A stretch of DNA of 64,000 nucleotides from Edaphochlamys debaryana (GCA_016858145.1 JAEHOE010000004.1:434001-498000); one strand, 5' to 3'; positions 21,916 to 34,447 are shown, counted from the stretch's first letter. Translations and numbers: made by a program. Notes: a model not told the origin generated them from the letters alone.

Positions 21916-24900
21916 CTAGGCGGCACCTTCCTCCTCCCGGCCCTCCTCGCCCAGCAGCCCGGCCAGCCACGCTGCCATCAGCGCCCCCCTTCCACCGCCG
22001 CTGCCACTGCCCCTGCCCCCACCCCCCTCCTGCCCCTGCTGCGCCACCGCCCTAGCCGCCGCCTGGCGCAGCGTGGGTGCGTGCCCCATCACAACCAGCG
22101 CCGCCGCCGCCCTCGTGATCGCCACATTAAGCCGGCGCGGATCGTCCACGAACCCCACTGCGCCTCGCTCGTTGGCCCGGACTGTTAGAACCAGCACCAC
22201 CGCCTTCTCCCGGCCCTGGAAGCCATCCACTGTGGCGACCTCAACCGCGGGGTGGGGCAGCCGGGACTGCGGGGCCGGGGCGTGGGGGTGGCAGAAGGGT
22301 GAGACGCAGCGCGCAGCCAGGGGTGGAGCGCAGCGCCAACACGCACCGCGTCCACAGCCGTGCGAGGGGTTATCCTCCCTGGATTACATGAGCGCATCCA
22401 CCAGTGCCGCAGTGCCGCCCACCTTGACCAGTGCGACCATGGCGCGGTAGGGCGTTATGACGCCCACATCGCCGGGAGCCAGGCCGGCAGCCAGCAGGGC
22501 GCGCAGCAGCCGCACCGCCTGGCGAACGAAGGTGGGGGGTGGGAAGGGAGCAGGGGTGGGGCAGGCCGCTCGAGCGGGGGCTCGTGTTGAGGGGCCCGTT
22601 GCGTGTTCCGGTGCGGAGCTGTCACGGCCCCACAGCAGTACCGCACAGAGCGAGCCACGCACCTCCTCTGCCTGCGCTGGGTTGTCCCGGGACTGCCCCC
22701 GGCCGCGCTCCCAGCCATCCACGTGCACGAACGTCACCCGCTGAGTCAGCGGCGGCGGTAGGGGGATGTCTGCGGTTGCGCACGGGCACAAATGCAGCAC
22801 GACGTGAGCTCAAACGGGGCCGTGTCCCATGGCCACATGCCCCGCGCAAGCTCAGAGCGAGCGTCCTGCCAACCCCTTGTGCGCTCGCTCCTGTTCCCCC
22901 GCTGCCCACCTGCCCCGTGCCCCCCCCCGAGCTCGGACCACGCGTCCTGCCAGCCGCTTCCACAGCCCTCCACCAAGCCCCCACGCGCCTGCCGTGCCTG
23001 GGCCGCACTTGAGGCGCCCTCCGTACACGTGGGCGCAGGAAAAGGCGGCGATGTGGGGGTGCATGCGGTACTGCGTGTCCAGATAGCGGGGGGCCAGGCC
23101 TGGAGGCAGGGGGGTGGCCGCGCCACGGAGGAGAGGGTCAGCAGCCGCATGTGGGGGGGTCACGCGTGTGGGTGTGTTCAGGGCTGCTCGAGTAAGCCAG
23201 GGAAACGTGGCCGTGGCGGAGAGCCGGCCTAAGCCCGAAGTGTGTGTATGTGTGTGTGCATGAAGCGCGGGACCCCTGCTGACGCCACACCTACCGCCTC
23301 CGCCTCCGCCACCAGCGACAGCTGCGGCGGTCGGCCCCCTCTGGAGCATGAGCCTCTCGAACAGCGGCAGCTCAGCGCCCAGCGCCCTGGCCGCCTGAGG
23401 GATCAAGCGAAGGGCAAAATTGCATTTCCCTGGAAGCGTGGCTCGCCCGCACGCTTAGGACCCCACGCTCCCCACCTCCCTAGATCCCATGCAATCTCTC
23501 CGCCAGCGTGCCCGTTAAGCTCCAGCTGCAGCTGCTGGACAACCCCCCCGGCCGCAGGCTAGGGCCCCCCACCCCACCCCCACACACAGCTCCCACCTGT
23601 GCCCCCACCAGCGGCCCCAGCTGGCGGTGGTCCCCAACCAGCACCGCCTGCCTGCAGCCGCGGCTCAGGGGCATGAGCGCGGTGGCCTCGGTGGCCTGCG
23701 GGGCGGGGGGAGAGGGGGCGGAGGGGTGGGAGCGGGGAAAGAGGAGGGTAGAGAAGGAACAGGTTGAGGGATGGAGGCTAGGCGAGGGCAGTGGCAAGGG
23801 TGGCCGTGACCTTCGCATGCAAACTGGGCAGGGATGCGTGCAGGAGCTGCACATGCACCCACCCAACGCACCTGCGACGCCTCGTCCACGATGACGAACG
23901 GGAACGCAAATCCATCCAGCAGCGGCGAGCCCGCCCCCGCGCACGTGGCCAGGACCACACGCGCCCCCCGCAGCGCCCGGTGCACCGCACCGCGGCTGTA
24001 GCCGTGCCTGCGGGGACCATACAACGGTAAGCGGTGGATATGGATGAGCCATGGCCCATGGGTGTGCCCTCAGCAGAGCTTCGCCCCAGGAGTCGCCTAC
24101 TTGTTTGCGCGGACCTGGGCCTAAGGCTTCAACCAGGGCTGCGCCAAGGCACAGTCATGGTCGACTCACTCTGACCGCACTCCGTCCAGTGCCTCCAGGC
24201 AGTGCCGCCTGACGGCTGGGCTGACGGCGCCCGCGTCGCCCAGCAGGCGCAGCACGCGGCCGGGCTGCTGCGCGAGGTGCGGCAGCTCACGCAGCAGGCG
24301 CAGCAGGATGTTGTCCACCGGCACCTGCGGTGGGGCCGAGGGCGCAGGGCGGCGAAAGCGGATGGTGCGAGGGGGGGGGGGGGGGGACGCGGCTCTGCCC
24401 ACATCCCCAGGTGAAAGAGCCGTGGTCAGCTCTCGATCCCAGGGCGATCCTAGCGTGTCAACTTAAATGCCTTACGTGTGTCTCTGCTGCCACTAGAATG
24501 GGAAACGTGCTGCTCGACTCGCCGCCTCCACCAGCGCCGCCCTCCTCCGCGCTGTCGTCGCCGGCCTGGCCCTGGCCCGTTCCACCCAGGAGGGCGAGCA
24601 GCAGAGCGACGATGGTTGACGTCTGTGGGGCACACGGGGGTGGACCGTGGCGGGCAGCTTGAAACGGAGCGCTGCTCGCAGCACTGAGCATGGAGGAGCA
24701 TGGAGCCCGGAGCCCGGTGTGATCTGCACCACTAGGGGACGCGCGAGCCCATGTATGGCTTGCCTTGCCGGTGCCCGGGGGGCCATGGATGGCGGTGAGC
24801 CGGCCCGTGGCCGCCGCCTGCACGGCCTCGCGCTGGCTGGGGTTGGCCCGCACCGCATCGCAGTCCACAGCGGCGCAGGGGGCCTCCGCAGCGGCCGCCC

Positions 24901-27900
24901 AGCCGCCGGATCCGCCCGGGCCTGACGGCAGCCCGGGCGGCGGCACGCCTGCCCATGTGCCCACCACAATCTCCAGAGGCGAGGGTGGGGCGGAGAGTGG
25001 CGCGTTGCTGTGCGCGGGCGGCCGCGGCGCGGACAGCTGGGTGACGCACCGCACCAGAGCCTGTGGGCAGAAGGAAACGGGTGCGCCAGGATGGAGGAGA
25101 GGATGCAGGATACGGCCCAGCAGCCGGCACCAGTACCAACCAGCAGACCCTCATGCTCCGAGAGTGCGAAGGCTCGGAGTCAGCGTTCCACGCACCTGCA
25201 GGCTGCGCCGAAAGGTGACCAGGTTGCTGAGCCGCTGCAGCCGCCAGCGGCGCTGCAGCGGGGGCGCCTGCGCCTGCAGGCCCTCGCTCCCGCTCCCGCC
25301 CGCGCCTGCCGCCCCTGCGTCCACTGCCGTGGCCCCAACCTCGGCCGCCGGCTCCCACGCCAGTCGGACCGTGAGCGTTGACACGCCCACCTCCACCACC
25401 TCCCCGGGGACCACCAGCGGCAGACCCGAGGCCGTGGCGGCGGAGGGGCCCAGACGGAGCGGGGGCGTGCGCATGTCGGAGAGGCGGACTAGGTCGCCAA
25501 CCTGCGGCCAGGGCGGGGCACCGGTCACCGCACGAAGGCCAAAGAGAGATGAAGGCAATGAGAATCGGAGAGAGTGACAGAGGGGAGCGGTGGACGCAGG
25601 CGGAGATGTCCACTCGGCTGACGGAGGCAAAGTGAGCTCCTCCTCGCCCCTCACCCGGATCGGGTCGCCCTCGCCCGCAGCAATGGGCATGCCGCTCCCA
25701 CGGTGCAGCTCGAGGAGGAACCCCCCGCACGGGTCCCCGGCTCCCTCGTCTCCGCTGGGAAGCGTGTCGCCATGGCGGCCTGGCGACGGCACGGCCGTTG
25801 CCGGGCTGTCGGAGATCCCCACACCAGCAGCGCCCAGTGCTTCATCAGGCGAGGCGGCGGCGGCGTCAGAGGGCTCAAGCGGCCCCGGAAGAGTGCCGCC
25901 GGGCGGGGGAGCTGCCAGGAGATCCCCCAGCTCGAGGGCGGTCGTAGCGCCGGAGAAGCCAGACGCGGCCGCGGCGGCGGCCTCGGCAGCGGCCCGGCGC
26001 CTCATCTCAACCACGTGCTGCCGTGCCATCTGCGCCAGCGTGCCGTGCAGCTTGGACCGAGTCTTGCGTCCGCTGCCAGCCCCGCCGCCGCTGGCTCCAC
26101 TCACAGCCTGAGCCACGGCGTCCCATAAGAGGGGCAGCGGCCGCGCGCCTCCACCTCCGCTGGCCCCAGCGTGCGCCCCTCCCAGCTCCTCCGCAGCCCG
26201 CCGCGCCAGCGCCGCGTCCGCCTCCGCCACCTGTGCCAGAGCCTCCACCGCCACCACCGCCCCCCAGTGGCGGCAGTACCCCCGCACAGCGGTGGCCAGC
26301 CCAGCACCAGCCGCCTCAACGCCTCCTCCTCCTCCTCCTCTGCCGCTACTAGCGTCAAGGCAGCTGTCCAGGCTGGCTTGGCCAACCAAGCTCGCGCCTC
26401 CAGCAGCCTCCAGCAGGGCGCTCGCTGCCGCCTCCGCCGCTGCGGCTTCGGCGCCGCTCGCCGCAAGCGCCTCCAGCTCCCGCAGAAGCACCTCTAGCGG
26501 TAGCGACCCATCTGGCCACAGGGCCGACAGCAGCCGCCGCAGAAGCTGCGCGGACAGCTCGGGACCAGCGGCGGACGTGACCGCCAGGCGCGTGGCCGCA
26601 GAAAGAAGCAGCTCCGCTTCGCGAGCCCGCAGCAGTCGTTGCAGGGCCGAAGCGCAGGCGGTTGGGCTGGGTGCGGAGCCGCCGGGGACAGCGTCTGCCT
26701 GAGTCGCTGCGGCCGCAGCCGCTGCGGCCGCCTCGAGCTCCGCCCACACGTGGAGCACGAGGCTCGGGCAGGTGGCCAGGGCGCCGGTGGCTGAGGCCAT
26801 AGTCAGCACCTCGGCCGCCCTGCGGTCACAAAAGATGAGGCGAACATGATGTCTAGACGCCAGTAAGCCGGAGCGCACCTCGCATGTCAGCAGGCCCTGG
26901 GGATGGAGGGGAGGGAGCTGGTCCTACCCACCTTCGAATGCGCTCCTCGGGCGGGGCCCGTGCAGCCGACCCCAGCGCCCACTCCAGCAGCCGCCCCGCG
27001 GCCTCCGCCGCGTGCAGCCGCGACGCGCAGCGCAGCAGCGGCCGCAGGTGCTTGGGCTCCAGCGCAAAGCGGCCCTGCGGGGAAGGGAGGGAGGCGCGGG
27101 CACAGCTCATCAAGGCAGGTGGGTCTCAAGGCACAGCTCAAGCCAGGTGTCAAGCGGTAACGATTGGGGTAGTCAGGATAAATACATGGGGGATTCGGTG
27201 GGCCACGCACCAGCGCAGCGGCCTCCATGGCTGCAGACAGCTTGCCCTGGGACGCCAGGGCCGCCGCCAGGGCCGCCGCGGCGGCCTCCACCGCGCCGCT
27301 GTTGCAGGCGCGGGCCTGCATGTCGGCCAGGCGCCGCAGGTCCTCGGGGCTGGCGGGCACCTGTGGACGAAGCGGCAGGGCGGCATGGGGCAGCCACCAT
27401 CAGGCCGGCGGCACGTGGGACCTGGGCCTGTGAACTGCACCCGCATTAGCCGGCCTCCCATCGCGGTCGCTGGGAAGGGCGGCACAAGAGCTCATGGACA
27501 GTCCCTGTGGCACTCGTGCGCACCTCACGCGGCGGCAGGGCCAAGGCCGCCTCCTCCACTCCCGAGGCCTGCCACCCGGCGCCGCCGCCTGCCTCGTCGT
27601 CCTCGTCTTCGTCGGCCGGCGCCGTGCCGCCCAGGTGCAAGGCGGCCCGTGAGGCCAGGGGCTCGCGGTCGCTGACCACGTACAGCTCGAAGCGGAGGAG
27701 TGGCTCCTTCCGTACCTGCATATGCGGAAAGGAGCAAACGGGTGTACGGTAAGCGAGGCCAAGGCTGGCTTTGGCGCAAGAGTGCAGAGCCACTGATGAG
27801 CTAGTTGGCCCGTGACCGGGGCCGTCCCTGGCCTATCCGTCCTATCGACACTCGCCCAGCAGCACTCCCCCACGCGCCTGCAGCAGCTGGCCGTTCTCGT

Positions 27901-29345
27901 ATGCGCGTCGGTCCACCTCGATCGTCGCAATGCTGACGCGGAGCAGGCTCTCCTCCGCGTCGTCCCGCCTCCCGGCGGAGCCTGCGCCCGGCACAGGCCC
28001 CCTGCCGCCGCGGCTGTCCCTGCCGCCACCCCGCCTCCCTCCGCCGCGGCCACCGCGGGTTCGGGCCGCGGTCGGCGCGGCTGCGGTGGTTACCGAGGGC
28101 CCGTGCTCCTCTGCAGTGAGCGCGGCCAGGACCGAGGGCGGCAGCATGCGCAGCGGCGGGCTGCTGCGCTGGATCAGCAGGAAGGACTGGGATTGGTTGG
28201 CGTTACGGTAGATCTGGATCCGATTGGCGCTAATTGCGAGGTACAGGTTGTGGGCGGGCAGCTCGTGCTTGCGGTGGAGGCCGCCTGCAGGGGGGGGAAC
28301 GGGGAATGGAAGGGTACGGCCCTCAGGAGCATGGGGTCTCGGCAGGCCTATGCGACGCGGCATGCTCGAAGAACTTGCGCTGGCATAGCAGGACAGGCCT
28401 CGCGCACCTGCGAAGGCGAAGACCAACATGTCGTGCCCGCACTTGTGCTCGCCGGGGGTGGGGAAGGCCTCTGTGATATAGAAGGCAATTACCTGCAGTG
28501 GGGCCCGCGGCAAGTGTCATCAGCGGGAGGCACATGCGGTATGAATCGAGTCCACAGCAAGTAATAAATCGCGCACTCACCCTGGGCATCCCGAACACAC
28601 CCGCCCCATCCTGACTCAACACGCCGTCAGGCTTCCTACCTGCGGCGGATCCGCCATCTGCAGGACTAGCAGCTTGCGGCGGAAGGAGGTTAAAGCGGTG
28701 TGCAGCGCATCAAACCCCAGCGGGTGGTGCATGGACCCTGTGAAGGTAGGTTAGGAGGTCAGGTCAGGAGGTTAGCAGTCTCTTGCCCCCTGCGCCAGAC
28801 GACAAGCGGCCCGCGCACGCGGCCCACCCTCCGACAGCAGCTTCCAGTGCAGCCCCTCGCTCCCCAGGCTGAACGCCTCCAGGTCATCGGGCCGCAGCAG
28901 GGCCGATTGCGTCAGCGCGTTGAGCACCAGGGCGCGGGGCAGGCCGGCGGCCAGAGCAAACATGCGCTGCGGGAGGGCCGCAGGCAGGCAGCGTGGGAAC
29001 GGGCACCGACCTGCGGCCAGGCCTTGGCCGCCGTGAGACTACCTCTGCCTGCTGGCAAGAGCAGCAGCTCTCAAGCCTCTGCCCACCTGTTCGTGCGTCA
29101 GCGCACCGAAGTCAATGTGCAAGGCCCAGTCCTCCAGCCGTGCGCCGTGCTGCGCCTGCGCCGCACACCACGCGGCCGCCAGGCGCAGCAGCTCCCACTC
29201 GCTCAGGGCGGCGTTATGGGACGACCGGAACAGGCGCATGAGGCCGCGGGCGTCCAGCGCCTGCGTGGGGTACACCGGGCAACAGAGGCAAGGACGGGAT
29301 TTGCACTGAGCGGAGGGCAGTCGTTTTCTCGCTGCCGGCGGCCAT
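21916..29345 (-). CDS. UPF1/IGHMBP2-type superfamily 1 helicase, possibly fused to the upstream RdRP
   Basis: Minus-strand exons: 29260-29087, 28966-28828, 28737-28640, 28492-28408, 28284-~27866/27878, 27715-27524, 27360-27211, 27074-26932, 26819-25655, 25501-25196, 25060-24764, 24622-24476, 24324-24170, 24007-23872, 23695-23597, 23394-23295, 23099-~23009, 22769-22663, 22518-22423, 22266-21916; about 1,480 residues. The C-terminal half has all SF1 motifs: GPPGTGK|TST (split by a GC-AG intron), [41 protein letters not shown] and [11 protein letters not shown]. The N-terminal half has an unrecognised conserved-looking region ([22 protein letters not shown]), an RGG-rich stretch near 27990-28090 and a long Ala-rich linker. 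SF1 helicases of this type remodel RNA or RNA-protein complexes. The start is unresolved: an ATG at 29345-29343 could be used, or the first exon may be joined to the RdRP. Two junctions (27.87 and 22.8-23.0 kb) lack clean donors. Confidence 0.85.
24371..24386. repeat. 16-nt G homopolymer in a helicase intron
   Basis: Unbroken run of 16 G (16 C on the coding strand) between two helicase exons. Such runs are prone to length error in sequencing. Confidence 0.9.
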
Positions 29346-29437
29346 GTGTACCAGCAGGTAGCTGATCAGCAGCTGCTTGGGTGGCACGTATAGCACGTAC
29401 GGGGCTTAGCTCGCAGTGCTAGGTGCCTCGTACGCAC

Positions 29438-32400
29438 CTACTGCACGGCCGCGGCGTCAGGCATTCCCGTCGCCAGCCCCGCCGCCCTGCAGGCCTGGAA
29501 GGCCCGCCAGGCCGCCAGCCCGCGCCGCTCCATGCGCCGCCACACGCGTCCCTCCAGGAGGCGGCGCTGGTCGGGGCTGAGCTGGTCCTCTGGGGGCGGG
29601 TGGGGGTCAGTACAGGAATCAGCAGGGCAGGAGGGGGGCTTCTACATGGCTTGGGAGGTGAAGCATCTGCGGGGCTTATCAAGCCCATCCCAGGCCAGCA
29701 GACAAGGCGAGCTTCTTGGCATAGAAGGGTGGGCTCACCGGGTGGCAGCTGCAGGTGCTTGGGAATGGCGGTGGATGCGCCGGTCGAGACGGAGTCTACC
29801 CCGCGGGAGAAGAGCTGCGACAGCGCGCGGCACTCCTTGCAGGCGGGGCCGTCGGGGTGCAGGCCCGCCCACAGGTGGTACAGGCGGTCGATGCGTCCCA
29901 GAAGGGCGCCCTGATGCGAGGCGAAGTATCTGGGGGGCGTGGGTGCAACGGGCCAGGGCGGGGGAGGGACTTTGGAACAGCAAACACACACAGCGGAAGG
30001 TGGTGCGGCGCGGTCAGAGAGGGTTGCGTGGCGAGGGAGGACGCTGCAGAAGGGTGGGGTGCTGTCGCCTTGGCCCTGCCGCACCCGATGAGGTGCTGCA
30101 TGGTGATCTTGCCCGCCTGCCGCTCCGGCGCGGCGGCGTAGGGCGGTGACGGCACCCGCCGCACCGCCTCCACCAGCGCCGGCTCCCACACCACCAGGAA
30201 CGTGTCGCCGTCCAGGTCACCTGGGGCAGGGCAACAGGACAGGTGACACCAAAGCCACGCCGAATGCACATGCCGTACCACGACCATGCAACAAGGCGAT
30301 CGCTGTCACTAAGCCCCCACACGCCTACACCACGAGCAGCCCACCCAAGGCCTGGCCCCACCTCCCGACGCCTCGTCTGCCGTGGGCCGGTCCCCCCGCA
30401 CGGGCAGGACCAGGACGTCCACCAGGTGGGCGCAGGCGGGGCAGTCCACCACCTGCAGGGGGCGAGGGTGGGGCGACATGGCGAGGAAGCGGCGTTGCAG
30501 AGAGTCAGCACCGGGAGAAGCGGGAAAGTAGATCAGTGCGAGAGGAGAGCGGCCAAGGCACTATCAAACCGGTGTGGGGCAGACACGCAGAGGTATGAGA
30601 GGGACCCTGCTGCAGTCTCGCGCACACAAGGAGACGGCTCGGATCAAGATGGCAGCACAAGGGGGCAAACCTGACGGTGCACACCCCAGTAGCGTCCAAA
30701 GGCTCCACCCAGTGCGATGGAGCCGCCCACACCCACCTACAACACCTGCAGGACCCATACGTTGCCGTGCCACTCACTAAGACTCACCTTCAGGACCCTC
30801 ACGTCACCCACGTCGTAGCAGGGGTTGCGGATCTGGGGCGGAGGAGGGCACAGGTTGACGCGGCTCGACGTTCGGCCTGTGGCCCAACCGCCTGTCCCGA
30901 GTCCACAGCCCCTCAGCCCTCTCTACGCCCTGGCCCCGCCCACCATGATGACGTGTCCGCCCAGCAGTGACGTGGGCACGCCGTCCACGAGCGGCTGGAA
31001 GAAGCACTGCCCGGGCTGCAGTGGCCGGCCCCCGTCTGCGGAGTGTGCACACCGAGCGAGGTAGCTACTAAGCACACAAAACGCGAAGCGCATGCAGTGG
31101 TATGCAGTCCGGCACCCGCGGGGCCTACCGGCGGCGGGGTACTCGAGGCTGGGGTCCGCCACTCCGAACACGCGCCGGGACTTGTCCAGCCGCACCCGAA
31201 TGCGGGGGCCCACCCTCTCCTCCTCACAGTCTACCCCAGCCTCGGTGTCAGCCTGGGCCTGGGGCTGTGGCGTGGTGGCGGCCGGCGCTGCGGCTGCGTC
31301 ACAGCTTGGCCCTTCACCTGGGCCAAACGCCGGCGGCGCAGCGGCAGCCGAGCCGGCGGACTCCAGCGCCGCCGGGGCTGCGCTGCATGCCAGCTCTCCT
31401 CCCACGCCCATCTCCTCCATCAGGCCCCAGTCCTCCTCCGCGCCCTCGTCCTCCTCCGCCGCCGCCGCTGCATCTGCCGCGGGTGCGTCCTTGCGTTGCG
31501 CTTGCTGCGACGGCCCTGCCGCCTGCCCGCCCGGGCCCGGCCCCCGCCTCCCAGTCCGCGGCGCTGCGCCGGCGTTCCTGGGCGCCTGCGGCCCATTGGC
31601 CTGAGCCCTGGGCCGCTGGGGTGGCAGGGGCTTGACCAGGGCGTCAATCTCCCTCCGCTGAACGGCCAACAGCGCCTGCCACACCTGCGCCCGTGCCTCT
31701 GCGGCCCCCGGCTCGGCAGCGTCACCCGCCCCGCCGGTGCCCGGGGCCCCTGGCCCAGCGAGGTCGTGCTCCGCCAGTGCCTCTGCCTCCTCCACCTGCA
31801 CAGGGGGCACAGGGGGCACAGATAACAGGCCTGAGCCATGTGACCAGTCGGGAACAAGGCGCTGCGCTGCACTACGCCCAGCGGCCGCTGCTCCCCCATC
31901 CGCTGGGCCCAGCCTGGACCCACCTTGTCAGCTGCCAGCAGCTGCCGCAGGGCCAGCTCTGGGTCGGACAGCATGCGCTCCAGGTCAGACAGGTGGTCAT
32001 CCTGTGGGCAGGCAATGAGGCGGAGAACGAGGTTGAGCGGCTGCCGCGCGAGCGATGGCCTCACAGTCACAGGAGCCTCGCGGCAGGGCCAGGGCCAGGG
32101 CAGGCGCACCTGCAGGGCCTCGAGCACGTGGTCGGGTGCGCCCCGGGCAGACAGCAGCATGACGGCCTGGGGGGTGGGGAGGCCAGGGAAGGTGACGAGG
32201 GATTGGGGAGCTGTGGGGCCGCCGCCGAGCAAGGACTGTAAGGCCTTCAGGTGACAGGTGGGGAGCTCAGAGCAAGCTGGGAGCAAGCAGTCGGAGAGCA
32301 GTTGCAGTGGCAGTGTTCGTGCAACACCCCTTTGCTGTGCCATGTGACTATGTGGCCCCTCCTTGCCTGCGTGTTGAGGTATCCCAGCTTGTAGGGCCGG

Positions 32401-34447
32401 GAGTAGTCCACCACGCCGAACACCCCAGCCGCCTCCGCCTGCCGCCGCGTGGCCTCCGCCCCAGAACCCAAGCTGCCGCCTGCCGCAGCAGTGTCGTTGG
32501 GCTGGACAGGCTTGAACTTGGCCATCGATTTCCGCAGCTGGAGGTGGATGGCATTCTCGCGGCCGCACGTCTTGTTGCGCAAGTCTAGACCGGGATGCAC
32601 AGCTACCACGCCCTTGTAGCCCAGGAAGCGGATCTGCAAGGCGTCCGGCACAAACCGAGCGAGCTGTCGGCGACAGCAGGCGCGATGCAATTCCGCGCTG
32701 CGCCGCTGCCAGGTCCACTATGCTATAAAGCAAACACAGTTTGTCATGTCACGGCGTTCTGTGTGTGTGTATCGACCTAAGCATATTGGGGTCGGGCACT
32801 CGGGCTAATCTAGTCGCTCCTACTTAAACACGCCCGTTAAACGCACCTGAAACACGCTGGGCGCGTAGAGCTTCCCACGGTGCTGGATGCTCAAGGAGCG
32901 GGCAAGGTGCGTGGCCAGCTCGCGCGAAACGTAGCCACAGCCGTCCGTGAACTTTGCGGACCCGTCTTTCGTTGTAATGTCATCGATCTCCTCGTACCTG
33001 CCCGGGGAAGACGGCAGGCTAGTAGATGTTTGCCGCACGTCGATGCCTCTCCCTTCCCCCACGACCTCCCCGACCCCTCCGCCCCACCTGCGCAGGCGCT
33101 CCGGCAGGTGTACGGGCCTGCAGCGGCTGAACAGCAGAGCCGTGCGCTTCGCCCGCTTTGCAACGGACGCCATGTTCTCCAGCACCAGCCACCCCGACAG
33201 CAGCTGGTCCACCTGGTTTGGACATGATGGCAAAACTTGGTGGGGAGATGGAGGCAACTCGTCCATGGCAACCAACAGCCGACGAAGGGCAACGGCAGAC
33301 CGGGGCCCGCCCCACCGCACCTCCTGGAGGGAGCCCGCTCGCAGCAGCACGCACGTCCGGGTCTTGAGCTGCTCGTTGCTGTGGCCCAGAAACTGGTAGT
33401 CGTGGGAGCCGATGCGCACACCTGCCTCTAAGACCTACACAGTCCAGGCAGGGGGCAGCGGCTTCACGGTCACGGTGTGGCGCCCCACGGCCCGCGCATG
33501 CCTCCCCCGCGGCCCTCCCTATGGCTCACAACAACCCCTGCAACGGCCTGCAAGCATGCTGCTGCCCAGGCCCCCAGTCCAGCGCCTCACCTTCTGAATG
33601 TACGACACGGCCTCCCTTCGAGACCCCAGCCGGACGTCGAAGTGCAGTACGGCGAAGGCCTCAGTGCCGTACGCCATGAGCAGGCGGTTGGTCTCGGGGC
33701 CGCTGGTGGCGACGTACTGCGTGAGTGGGCGGTTGGCATGGGTCGAGGATTGGCTTGACGAGCTAACCGACTTGACGAGCCAACTGCTTGCACCGCTAGC
33801 TGCAGCTCACCCTACACGGCCCTCCTTGCCCCATGCCCTTCCTCCCTCCTTGCCGACCGTCCCACCTCCAGAGTGACCGCCGTGTCCCGCACCCGCACGT
33901 GCTTCATCACGGTCGCGGTCCCCCCGGGCGGCGGCAGCAGCACCACCTCAAAGGCGGGGAGCACCAGGGGCTGCGTCTCAGCGGCGCTGGCGCAGTTGGG
34001 CAGAGCCAGCGTCCGCTGCTTGGGCGGGGCGGGGCCCCGTGCGGGAGCGGCGGGGGGCGCAGGGGGAAGGGGCCAGGGGCGGGGGGGCTGCACCGCCGGC
34101 GAGGTATGCGGAGGCAAGGCCGGCTCGGTGGGGCCGGCGCGGCTAGGCCCGCTGCCGCGCACGGGCCCTGGCGGGTGGGGCCCGCGGGCGAGCTGAGGTA
34201 CCGGCGGCGAAGTGCAGGCGCCCCGCGGCGCACCTGCCGCCGGACCCCCCACGCCGCGGCTCTGTGGCGCTGCGCCGCCGCTCCGTCCTCCCTGCGGCTG
34301 CGACTGCCCGCCGCGGCCCAAGTCAGGCCACTCCTCGTCCTCTGGGGCGCCGGGAAGGGGCCGCGCTCCACCGGGTCCGGGCTGGCGGGGACAGGCCGCC
34401 CCGCCGCCGGCCGCGAGGCCTCGTGCGGCCCAGCCCCGGCCGCTCAT
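29438..34447 (-). CDS. Eukaryotic cellular RNA-dependent RNA polymerase (RDR/QDE-1 family)
   Basis: Fifteen minus-strand exons: 34447-33866, 33716-33591, 33434-33321, 33212-33088, 32997-32847, 32633-32367, 32166-32110, 32001-31924, 31795-31129, 31035-30944, 30832-30788, 30452-30362, 30220-30085, 29929-29739, 29589-29438; 957 residues, all phases matching. After a Pro-rich N-terminus come the family blocks: YQFLGHSNEQLKTR, DGCGYVS (about 334-340), GYKGVVAVHP, RKSMAKF, CFFQPLVDGVP, IRNPCYDVGDVRVL and the catalytic DLDGDTF at about 800-806, then CKECRALSQLFSRGVDS. Residues about 501-722 are a low-complexity insertion. The enzyme copies RNA into dsRNA for RNA silencing. The frame ends at TAG 29440-29438, but a helicase exon follows within about 100 nt, so a fusion is possible. 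One intron is GC-AG (32366-32167). Confidence 0.93.

Noticed and set aside
24732..25730. Long minus-strand open frame overlapping the helicase exons in another frame
   Set aside because: Its apparent length comes from GC-rich shadow reading; the correct frame carries the helicase motifs and splice sites.
32721..32728. TATAAAG motif near 32720-32730
   Set aside because: Lies inside an RdRP intron, away from any start.
29438..34447. Viral RdRP or integrated RNA virus
   Set aside because: The catalytic DLDGD and the DGCGYVS, RKSMAKF and CFFQP blocks belong to the cellular QDE-1/RDR family, and the gene has 14 introns.
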